Source: an uncultured Psychroserpens sp. | Lineage (GTDB): Bacteria; Bacteroidota; Bacteroidia; Flavobacteriales; Flavobacteriaceae | NCBI GenBank assembly: GCA_947488655.1 | Contig: CANKZZ010000001.1 | Location: forward strand, 558,001-622,000 | DNA length: 64,000 nucleotides | Reading direction: 5' to 3' | Shown here: one piece after another, positions 52,920-61,008 of the stretch | Numbering within the stretch: the first letter of the stretch is position 1 | Layout: each line of letters begins with the position of its first letter | Translations under genes and position numbers: made by a program | The notes under the pieces: generated by a model | What the model was told of the DNA's origin: nothing | Databases searched by the model: none | The model's input: the letters and a program-made list of their open reading frames with translations, nothing else

Positions 52920-52994
52920 TGAAAAAAACTCTGAATTCATTACAAATTCAGAGTTTCATAGTTTCTAATTCTCCCTATAAGAATTAATAGATAG
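52920..52994 (-). ncRNA. Candidate sRNA unit 1
   Basis: CTATTAATTCTTATAGGGAGAATTAGAAACTATGAAACTCTGAATTTGTAATGAATTCAGAGTTTTTTTC; U7 hairpin terminator; 37 nt from palindrome C. Confidence 0.62.
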
Positions 52995-53023
52995 GCAAAT
53001 ATGTATATAATATTTAATGAAGT

Positions 53024-53048
53024 CAATACGTAACTTTACGTATATTTT
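53024..53048 (-). promoter_or_regulatory. Palindromic operator/promoter repeat, copy C (abuts regulator stop codon)
   Basis: caa-TACGTAACTTTACGTA-tatttt; core 53027-53042. Confidence 0.7.
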
Positions 53049-53673
53049 ACAAAATATGTTCTTCGTTTTCTTTAACCCAAATAATCAAACTATTTTGTTT
53101 GTGATTAAGGTTTAGTTTTTTAATAATATTACTTTTATGTTTTTCTACTGTTCGTACAGAGATATTCATAGAATCTGCCATCATTACACCAGTTTCATTT
53201 TGAGCTATAAGTTTAAGCACCTTCATTTCGGTAACCGTTAAGCTTTTTAATTCTTCTGGAGTTTCTTTTATTTCTATATACTCAATTAGTTCTGGGCTAA
53301 AATAATTTTGTTCTCGTAATACATTTGCAATACAGATTTCTAATTCTGCAATTGCAAACTCTTTAAGTATATAACCATAGATTCCCAAAGATTTTGCTTT
53401 GTTATAAATTTCTTCACTCTTTTCAAAAGTGATAATGATTATTTTTGTGTCTAGGTTAGCATCTTTACACTTTTCTGCAACTTGCAAACCAGTAAATATA
53501 GGCATTTGAATGTCTAAAATGGCAATATCTGGTTTGTGAGCGTTTATAAGAGTAAACGCTTCTTTTCCGTTTTTGGCGCTTGCAATGACATTAAATTGTT
53601 TTTCTAGCAGAAAATCATTAAGTCCTTTTAAAATAAGTGGATGATCATCTGCAATAATGATAGATGTAGACAT
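53047..53673 (-). CDS. Response regulator, receiver + LuxR/NarL-type HTH (no adjacent histidine kinase)
   Basis: IADDHPLILKGL, ILDIQMPIFTGL, LTVTEMKVLKLIAQNETGVMMADSMNISVRTVEKHKSNIIKKL. Confidence 0.95.
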   Translation of the reverse strand: MSTSIIIADDHPLILKGLNDFLLEKQFNVIASAKNGKEAFTLINAHKPDIAILDIQMPIFTGLQVAEKCKDANLDTKIIIITFEKSEEIYNKAKSLGIYGYILKEFAIAELEICIANVLREQNYFSPELIEYIEIKETPEELKSLTVTEMKVLKLIAQNETGVMMADSMNISVRTVEKHKSNIIKKLNLNHKQNSLIIWVKENEEHIL

Positions 53674-53740
53674 GTTTGCTATTAATGTGAGGGATTTAAA
53701 GCTAAAGATAGTAGATTTTATAAACCAATCTTCTATTTTC

Positions 53741-54181
53741 CTACAATTTTAAGTATAAATATCTCTTATCATAATCTATAACAGCTTTAGATTTTTTTAA
53801 AATATCTGCACCAATAATACCATCAACTGGTTTGGCATTATGAGTTGTTAATGCTGTATTTACGTGAGATAAATTAAAAAGTACCAGTACAACTTTGTCT
53901 TTTTTCCATTTACCTATTTTAATTGAATTCTTTTTTGAAACCTGAGTAAGCATATCAATAGCACCAGCACCAGCAGCTTTTATTTTTGAGTCTTTAGCTA
54001 TAAGTTTAAAAGTTTCTATAGCTTCAAAACCAACGCAAGAGCTAGACGCACCAGTATCTAAAATGAAGCGTCCTTTAACACCATTAATAGAAGCTTTGAT
54101 TTCAAAATGATTAGTTTTTGTAAGCTTTAATTTAATTTTAGTGTAATCTTTATGTAATAAGTATTCTTGTAAAGTTTCCAT
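53741..54181 (-). CDS. Retropepsin-like aspartic protease
   Basis: GRFILDTGASSSCVG; VDGIIGADIL. Confidence 0.88.
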   Translation of the reverse strand: METLQEYLLHKDYTKIKLKLTKTNHFEIKASINGVKGRFILDTGASSSCVGFEAIETFKLIAKDSKIKAAGAGAIDMLTQVSKKNSIKIGKWKKDKVVLVLFNLSHVNTALTTHNAKPVDGIIGADILKKSKAVIDYDKRYLYLKL

Positions 54182-54224
54182 GGCACTATAATTTGTGCAA
54201 ATATAATTCTATTATTTTTGCATT

Positions 54225-54992
54225 ATGATAATAACAGATACTCACACACATTTATATAGTGAAGCTTTTGATGAAGATAGAAGTCAAATGATTGAGCGAG
54301 CTCTAGAACAAAATGTTTCTAGATTTTTTATTCCAGCAATAGATTCTAATTATACAGAGGCTATGTTAACATTAGAAGCAGATTTTCCTAATCATGTCTA
54401 TCTCATGATGGGTTTGCACCCAACATCTGTAAAAGCAAACTATAAAGAAGAGCTGCAACATGTAGAAGATATGCTTGCAAAACGATCTTTTTACGCAGTT
54501 GGTGAGATTGGTATTGATTTGTATTGGGATACATCAACCTTAGATATACAAATAGAAGCTTTTAAGCATCAAATTAAATTAGCCAAACAGTATGGTTTGC
54601 CAATTGTTATTCATTGTAGAGAAGCATTTGATGAAATATTTAATGTTTTAGACGAAGTTAATGATGATAAACTTTTTGGGATTTTTCATTGCTTCACAGG
54701 TACATTAGAGCAGGCTCATAAAGCAATTTCATTAAATATGAAATTGGGTATTGGAGGTGTAGCAACATTTAAGAATGGAAAAATAGATCAATTTTTGGAG
54801 GAGATTGATTTAAAACACATTGTCTTAGAAACAGATGCACCGTACTTGGCACCAAAACCATATAGAGGAAAACGCAATGAGAGTAGCTACATTATAAAAG
54901 TGGTTGAGAAATTAGCTGAAATTTATAATGTTTCCGAAGAAAAAATTGCCGAAATTACAACTCAAAATTCTAAAGATATCTTCGGAATATAA
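54225..54992 (+). CDS. TatD-family DNase
   Basis: DTHTHLYSEAFDEDR; GEIGIDLYWD; HCFTGT; LETDAPYLAP. Confidence 0.94.
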   Translation: MIITDTHTHLYSEAFDEDRSQMIERALEQNVSRFFIPAIDSNYTEAMLTLEADFPNHVYLMMGLHPTSVKANYKEELQHVEDMLAKRSFYAVGEIGIDLYWDTSTLDIQIEAFKHQIKLAKQYGLPIVIHCREAFDEIFNVLDEVNDDKLFGIFHCFTGTLEQAHKAISLNMKLGIGGVATFKNGKIDQFLEEIDLKHIVLETDAPYLAPKPYRGKRNESSYIIKVVEKLAEIYNVSEEKIAEITTQNSKDIFGI

Positions 54993-54995
54993 AGT

Positions 54996-56027
54996 ATGGC
55001 AGCAAATCAACCTAACATATTATTAGTATACACTGGCGGAACCATTGGGATGATAAAGCACCCAGAAACTGGAGCGCTAAAGTCGTTTGATTTTAATAAT
55101 CTTTTAAAAAAAATACCAGAGCTAAAATTATTAGACTGTAATATCGAGACCATATCATTTAGCGATCCAATTGATAGTAGTAATATGAGTCCAAAGTACT
55201 GGGTTAAAATTGCAGAAATTATAGAAGATAACTATTATGATTTTGATGGTTTTGTAATACTACATGGTAGTGATACAATGAGTTATTCGGCATCGGCTTT
55301 GAGTTTTATATTTGAAAACTTAGCTAAGCCTATTGTATTTACAGGATCTCAATTACCTATAGGAGATTTAAGGACAGATGCTAAAGAAAATTTAATTACA
55401 TCTATACAAATGGCTTCTTTACAAAAAGGAGGTAAACCTGTTATACGCGAGGTGGGATTATATTTTGAATATAAATTATATCGAGGAAATAGAACAACTA
55501 AAATAAATGCAGAGCATTTTGAAGCCTTTGAGTCTTTAAATTATCCGCATTTGGCAGAATCTGGCGTGCATTTAAAAGTAGAGTATGATGATTTGTATAA
55601 GCCAAACAATAGAAAAAAATTAGTGGTTCATAAAAAGTTTGAGACAGATATCTTATTAATTAAACTATTTCCTGGTATTAGCGAGTCTGTTTTAAAACCT
55701 CTATTTGAGCTAGTACATATAAAAGGTATTGTATTAGAAACCTATGGAGCAGGAAACACAACAACAGAGTCTTGGTTTATTGACATGCTTAAAGCAACTA
55801 TAAAAAGAGGTGTGCCTATTATTAATGTAACACAATGCTCTGGCGGTAGTGTTTTAATGGGACAATATGAGACAAGTACTCAATTAAAAACTATAGGTGT
55901 AATATCTGGTAAAGACATAACTACAGAGGCAGCATTGGCTAAGTTAATGTTTATGCTAGGAGAAAAAGTATCTATAAAAACTTTCAAAACAATTTTTGAA
56001 ACTTCCTTAAGAGGAGAAATGTCATAG
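54996..56027 (+). CDS. Type I asparaginase
   Basis: ILLVYTGGTIGMIKHPETGAL; VILHGSDTMSYSASALSFI. Confidence 0.94.
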   Translation: MAANQPNILLVYTGGTIGMIKHPETGALKSFDFNNLLKKIPELKLLDCNIETISFSDPIDSSNMSPKYWVKIAEIIEDNYYDFDGFVILHGSDTMSYSASALSFIFENLAKPIVFTGSQLPIGDLRTDAKENLITSIQMASLQKGGKPVIREVGLYFEYKLYRGNRTTKINAEHFEAFESLNYPHLAESGVHLKVEYDDLYKPNNRKKLVVHKKFETDILLIKLFPGISESVLKPLFELVHIKGIVLETYGAGNTTTESWFIDMLKATIKRGVPIINVTQCSGGSVLMGQYETSTQLKTIGVISGKDITTEAALAKLMFMLGEKVSIKTFKTIFETSLRGEMS

Positions 56028-56085
56028 AAAATAACATTTATCTTTTTTAAGAATAAGATGAGTTGTATGTTTACATTCTTAAAAT

Positions 56086-56170
56086 AGAGAGGTGGCCGAG
56101 TGGCTTAAGGCGCACGCTTGGAAAGCGTGTATACTTCACGGTATCGAGGGTTCGAATCCCTTCCTCTCTG
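56086..56170 (+). tRNA. tRNA-Ser (anticodon GGA)
   Basis: AGAGAGGTGGCCGAGTGGCTTAAGGCGCACGCTTGGAAAGCGTG...GGTTCGAATCCCTTCCTCTCTG; class II with long variable arm. Confidence 0.96.
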
Positions 56171-56173
56171 CAA

Positions 56174-56207
56174 TAAAACCTATAACCAAAGTTATAGGTT
56201 TTTTTAA
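56174..56207 (+). terminator. Terminator after tRNA-Ser
   Basis: aaaacctataaccaaagttataggttttttt. Confidence 0.85.
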
Positions 56208-56635
56208 TTGAATGATTTTGTGACTAGTGGTAATTAAAAATCATGACGATTATTTGACCTAAAATGGCTTCAAAATATCAAATCGTTTAGGGATTGTCTT
56301 TTTTTTAACACAAAAAAAAACATATCAGGATTATAAAATATAAATAGGAATAATAAATGCCTAAATTACATGAACGTGAACGATTTGCAAGTTTTAAAAT
56401 TTCAGGAAAAAACATAAGAACGATGTGTAAAAAGTATAGAAATAGTAAGGTGAGCAATAAGTTTTTTATCTTATAGTTAAATAATCCAAAACATTTTATT
56501 TAAATTCGTCTTCCTAATAATTACTAATTCGCCAAAACAACGTTAAAACGTACGACGCAATTAGTATTTTTATTTTTTAATTACATTTTTTTTTTATCTT
56601 TAACACTTTAACTAATAAAATTAAGAACAATCACG

Positions 56636-57412
56636 ATGAAAAGACTTTTTTCAATCTTAGCCATAGTAGGTATCATGGCTTTCGGTACTGTTAATGCAAG
56701 TACAAATGCAAACACAGTTGAAACTGCAACAACAGCAGTTGCCACAACATTTCAAGACGCAGATGAAACAGCAGTAGCTGAAAAATCATTTACTCAACAA
56801 GTAAAAGAACGTTTTATTGAAGGTGGTCCATTTTTTATGGGAATTGTATTATTATGTTTAATTCTAGGATTAGCAATTGCTATTGAAAGAATTATTTATT
56901 TAAATCTTGCAACAACAAATTCAAAGAAATTATCTCAAGATGTTGAGGATGCTCTTAACTCTGGTGGAATTGAAGCTGCTAAGGAAGTTTGTAGAAATAC
57001 AAAAGGACCTGTTGCATCAATTTACTATCAAGGTTTAGATCGTGCAGACGAAAATATTGATGCTGCTGAGAAAGCTGTTGTAGCTTATGGTGGTGTTCAA
57101 ATGGGACAATTAGAAAAGAATGTATCATGGATATCTTTATTTATTGCCTTAGCACCAATGCTTGGTTTCATGGGTACTGTATTAGGTATGATCGATGCTT
57201 TTGATAAAATTGAAGCTGCAGGTGATATGAACCCATCTTTAGTAGCAGGTGGTATTAAGGTAGCCTTATTAACGACTGTATTTGGTCTTATTGTAGCTAT
57301 TATATTACAGATTTTTTACAATTACATTATCTCTAAAATAGACAGTATTGTTAATGATATGGAAGATTCGTCTATCGTATTAATAGATTTATTAGTAAGA
57401 CATAAGAAATAA
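56636..57412 (+). CDS. exbB: MotA/TolQ/ExbB proton channel family protein
   Basis: LAPMLGFMGTVLGMIDAFDKIEA...GIKVALLTTVFGLIVAIILQ. Confidence 0.93.
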   Translation: MKRLFSILAIVGIMAFGTVNASTNANTVETATTAVATTFQDADETAVAEKSFTQQVKERFIEGGPFFMGIVLLCLILGLAIAIERIIYLNLATTNSKKLSQDVEDALNSGGIEAAKEVCRNTKGPVASIYYQGLDRADENIDAAEKAVVAYGGVQMGQLEKNVSWISLFIALAPMLGFMGTVLGMIDAFDKIEAAGDMNPSLVAGGIKVALLTTVFGLIVAIILQIFYNYIISKIDSIVNDMEDSSIVLIDLLVRHKK

Positions 57413-57439
57413 TAACCCAATTATTAAATCAAACATAAC

Positions 57440-57883
57440 ATGAATATTCAAAAAATAATCAAAATTGTTGCTTTAGTAATAGGTCTAATCGCGGTATTCT
57501 TTTTAGTAAGAATAATGATGCTAGGAGATGAAGCTATTGAGGCAGACGTTGCTAACCAAGCTGTACTATCTTGGTTTGCTAATCTTGCATACGTGGTTTT
57601 AGGAATTGCAACAGTTTCTGCGGTTGTATTTAGTTTGGTTAACTTAGTTAGCCAGCCAGGTAAACTTAAAAAAGCATTAATGTCGTTAGGCGTTTTTGCA
57701 CTTGTGTTAGCAGTTGCATGGTTTGCATCTTCTGGACAAGAAAGATTACTAAGTGACGGTACAACGTTAACTGCAGGTCAATCTCAAATGATTGAAGCAG
57801 GAATTAAAGCATTCTATATTTTAATTTTGTTAGCAGCAGGTTTAATGTTGTTTTTCGGAGTTAAAAAGATGCTAAGTAAATAA
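57440..57883 (+). CDS. Hypothetical membrane protein of the ExbB/D operon
   Basis: Four hydrophobic segments; tightly spaced in operon. Confidence 0.75.
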   Translation: MNIQKIIKIVALVIGLIAVFFLVRIMMLGDEAIEADVANQAVLSWFANLAYVVLGIATVSAVVFSLVNLVSQPGKLKKALMSLGVFALVLAVAWFASSGQERLLSDGTTLTAGQSQMIEAGIKAFYILILLAAGLMLFFGVKKMLSK

Positions 57884-57891
57884 TTTAAATT

Positions 57892-58515
57892 ATGGCAAAA
57901 CGATCAGCACCAGAAGTTAATGCAGGTTCTATGGCAGACATTGCATTCTTACTTCTTATATTTTTCTTAGTAACGACGACAATCCCTAAAGATTCTGGGA
58001 TAAATCGTAAGCTTCCTCCAATGGAACCGCCTAACGATGATGAAGTAGTTATTAAGCAAAAAAATATTTTTACTGTTTTAATAAATGGTAAAGATCAATT
58101 ATTAGTTGAAGATGAGTTGATGGAACTCAAAGACTTACGTAAGGCTGCTATTGAGTTTTTAGATAATGGTGGTGGAACAGATGCTCAAGGTAACAAGTGT
58201 GATTACTGTAAAGGTAAAAGAGACCCAAGTTCATCAGATCATCCTGATAAAGCTATTATTTCTCTAAAAAATGAAAGAGAAACATCTTATGCTCAATATA
58301 TTTCTGTGCAAAACGAACTTGTTGCTGCTTATAATGATTTACGTAATAGGAGAGCTTTAGAAATTGGAGCTAGAAGAGGATTTAGTGATATGGATTTTGT
58401 TCTTATGGAAAAAAATTACAAAGACACTAAATTTAATGGAAATAAGGAAAAGCTTAAGGAGGTCATTGACCAAATTAGAAAAGAGTATCCTGAGAAGCTT
58501 TCTGAAGTACAATAA
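57892..58515 (+). CDS. exbD: ExbD/TolR-family biopolymer transporter with cysteine-containing insertion
   Basis: SMADIAFLLLIFFLVTTTIPKDSG; insert NKCDYCKGKRDPSSSDHPD. Confidence 0.9.
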   Translation: MAKRSAPEVNAGSMADIAFLLLIFFLVTTTIPKDSGINRKLPPMEPPNDDEVVIKQKNIFTVLINGKDQLLVEDELMELKDLRKAAIEFLDNGGGTDAQGNKCDYCKGKRDPSSSDHPDKAIISLKNERETSYAQYISVQNELVAAYNDLRNRRALEIGARRGFSDMDFVLMEKNYKDTKFNGNKEKLKEVIDQIRKEYPEKLSEVQ

Positions 58516-58533
58516 ATAAAAAACAAAAACACT

Positions 58534-59010
58534 ATGTCTAAATTTAAAAATAAAAAAGACAATGCTTTACCAGCTGTAAATACAGCTTCATTGCCAGATA
58601 TTGTTTTTATGCTATTGTTTTCCTTTATGGTAGTAACTGTAATGAGAGAAGACACTCTTTTAATTGAAAACAGATTACCACAAGCAGATCAAGTTGAAAA
58701 GCTAGAAAAAAAGTACCCAATTAGTTACATTTATGCAGGTAAGCCTGCTAAAGGTTACGAGAAATTTGGTAATGAAGCTAGATTACAACTTAACGATAAG
58801 TTTATGGATATTTCTGATATTAGAGCTTTCATAAATGCCGAAAGAGCTGCTATTGCGAGAGAAGAATTAGTAGACTTTTTAACAATATCTTTAAAAGTAG
58901 ACAAAGAAGCTAATATGGGTATTGTTGGAGATATTAAAAAAGAACTTAGAGAAGCTAATGCATTAAAAATTAATTATACTGTAGGTACTGGTAGTGCTCT
59001 AGATAATTAG
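58534..59010 (+). CDS. exbD: ExbD/TolR-family biopolymer transporter (second)
   Basis: NTASLPDIVFMLLFSFMVVTVMREDTL. Confidence 0.9.
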   Translation: MSKFKNKKDNALPAVNTASLPDIVFMLLFSFMVVTVMREDTLLIENRLPQADQVEKLEKKYPISYIYAGKPAKGYEKFGNEARLQLNDKFMDISDIRAFINAERAAIAREELVDFLTISLKVDKEANMGIVGDIKKELREANALKINYTVGTGSALDN

Positions 59011-59030
59011 AAATTAACATTAGAAATTAT

Positions 59031-59064
59031 ATAAAAAAGCATCCAGTTATGGGTGCTTTTTTTA
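59031..59064 (+). terminator. Terminator of exb operon
   Basis: aaaaaagcatccagttatgggtgctttttttat. Confidence 0.75.
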
Positions 59065-59112
59065 TGGCCTATTTTTAAAATATTTTAATCTGTATTAAGT
59101 TATATTTGTATT

Positions 59113-59838
59113 ATGAAGCAACTAATCTATCTGTTTTTACTTTTACCATTATTTACCCTATTTGCACAAGACCGTGAAATTAGGCTATCTAATGTTATAG
59201 AAAATGATAGTATTAAAGTTGTAGATGACAATTATAGAGAAGATCAATTTTATGTCTCTGTGACCTATAATTTATTGGGTAATAAACCAGATGGTGTTTC
59301 ACAAAATGGATTTTCTAGTGGTTTTCATTTTGGTTTTATAAGAGACATGCCTCTAAACGAAAGACGTAACGTTGCCATTGGATTGGGTTTAGGGCTTTCT
59401 ACAAATTCTTTTAACCAAACTCTTTTTATTTCTGAAAATAACGGAGTTTACGATTATACAGTACTAGATGATGATACCTCATTTAGTAAAAATAAATTTA
59501 CTACATATCTTATAGAAATCCCTTTAGAGTTTAGATGGCGAACGTCTACAGCTAAAGATTTTGATTTTTGGAGAATATATACTGGTATAAAAATGGGATA
59601 TGTTTTTTATAATTCTTCAAAATATAGAGGAAGTCCAAACGACATATCTTTATCAAACATTAGTGATATTAACAAATTACAAATGGGTCTCACATTTAGT
59701 GCAGGTTACTCTAACGTCAATTTCTATTTGTATTATGCTCTTAATAATATTTTTGGTACCGATGCCATTGTGAGCAGTAGTGCAGAAAATGTAGATATGA
59801 ATGCAATTAAAATAGGATTGATTTTTTACATTTTATAG
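59113..59838 (+). CDS. Outer membrane beta-barrel (porin-family) protein
   Basis: Signal peptide; beta-barrel pattern ending GLIFYIL. Confidence 0.75.
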   Translation: MKQLIYLFLLLPLFTLFAQDREIRLSNVIENDSIKVVDDNYREDQFYVSVTYNLLGNKPDGVSQNGFSSGFHFGFIRDMPLNERRNVAIGLGLGLSTNSFNQTLFISENNGVYDYTVLDDDTSFSKNKFTTYLIEIPLEFRWRTSTAKDFDFWRIYTGIKMGYVFYNSSKYRGSPNDISLSNISDINKLQMGLTFSAGYSNVNFYLYYALNNIFGTDAIVSSSAENVDMNAIKIGLIFYIL

Positions 59839-59847
59839 AACATCGTA

Positions 59848-60453
59848 TTACATCCAATAATTAAATAATATAAGTTGAGGAAGTAACCCAACAAAAAAAC
59901 CTGCAATAAGCTCAATAATTGTATGCGCTTTCATATGAAGTCTCGACGTTGCAATAGCACCTAAAATTATACACATTAAAGCTATAGTGCCATTTATATT
60001 TATTTTAAAATGAATAGCAACAGCTATAGCAAACATAAAAAACCCTGCTGAAGCAATCATATGTATGCTTGCCTTAAAGTTCGCTAAAGCTAGGGCAAAG
60101 CACGTAATAGTTGATATTAATATACCTATGAAGAAAAAATAGAGTTCTGATATTTCATCAAGAGGTAATACTCTTATTAAAATAAGAATAATTATAAAAC
60201 TGTTTATAATTAATGGTAATCTACGCTCTTTCACTGTTTCTAGATGAAATGTGTCTACTTTATTAATAGTTCTCAATAAATAAAATAGTAAAATTGGGAG
60301 TACAATAGTTAGAATCGATATAGAGAACACCTTTGCTTTCATTAAGGATTCTGGTACAAAACGTGGTGTTTTAGAAAAGTAAAATACCACACCAAGTAGA
60401 GGCATTAGTAATGGATGAAAAATGTATGATATGCTTTTGAGGAGTTGGTTCAA
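59848..60453 (-). CDS. Phosphatase PAP2-family membrane protein
   Basis: Multi-TM; ATSRLHMKAHTIIELIAGFFVGLLPQ. Confidence 0.65.
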   Translation of the reverse strand: MNQLLKSISYIFHPLLMPLLGVVFYFSKTPRFVPESLMKAKVFSISILTIVLPILLFYLLRTINKVDTFHLETVKERRLPLIINSFIIILILIRVLPLDEISELYFFFIGILISTITCFALALANFKASIHMIASAGFFMFAIAVAIHFKININGTIALMCIILGAIATSRLHMKAHTIIELIAGFFVGLLPQLILFNYWM

Positions 60454-60463
60454 GACATCTAAT

Positions 60464-60808
60464 CTATTTGCTTAATAATTGAGATTTAAGCATTTCTATA
60501 ATGTCACCTTTTTCCTTTAATCGTATTTCATATTGTTCTTTTAATTGATTTGAAAGTTGGTTAATTACATAAGCATTGTTTGCAACACCTCCTTTTTGAT
60601 TATCGCTAAAAGTGATGTTACTAGACATAAACTCAATAATATCTGTATCTAGTGCATCTGCAATTTTTTGAAGACGATTTAAGCCAAGTTTCGTTTTATT
60701 ATTTTCTAAATCAGAATAGGCACTTTGAGAAATATTAAGACTATCAGCCAAATACTCTTGTGAATAGCCTTTAATTTCTCTTACCCTTTTAATTCGATCT
60801 CCTATCAT
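60464..60808 (-). CDS. XRE-family helix-turn-helix regulator
   Basis: IKRVREIKGYSQEYLADSLNISQSAYSDLENNKTKLGLNRLQKIADAL. Confidence 0.93.
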   Translation of the reverse strand: MIGDRIKRVREIKGYSQEYLADSLNISQSAYSDLENNKTKLGLNRLQKIADALDTDIIEFMSSNITFSDNQKGGVANNAYVINQLSNQLKEQYEIRLKEKGDIIEMLKSQLLSK

Positions 60809-61008
60809 AATTTCATGTTTTTACCAAAGTTAAAAATTATATCGATATGGCTTATATCTTATTGGTAAATCTAATAAGTAACTTCTTGATTAGTGATTAG
60901 TTTTGTGATACTTACTTAATTAATTTTTGTTGACGCTAAATTCTGAGTACTACATCTATTCATGTGAATAGATGAGGCTTTATATAAATAATTTAAACGT
61001 AACAAAAA

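Noticed and set aside
52598-53048. Could the three 25-bp repeats be a CRISPR array?
   Set aside because: Repeats are unevenly spaced (starts 159 and 267 bp apart), the spacers contain terminators and conserved motifs, and there are no cas genes.
56357-56476. 39-aa ORF MPKLHERERFASFKISGKNIRTMCKKYRNSKVSNKFFIL
   Set aside because: No recognisable features, no terminator or promoter architecture; probably chance.
60840-60890. CTTATTGGTAAATCTAATAAG inverted repeat upstream of the XRE regulator
   Set aside because: Short, AT-rich 6-bp arms; expected by chance in this composition.
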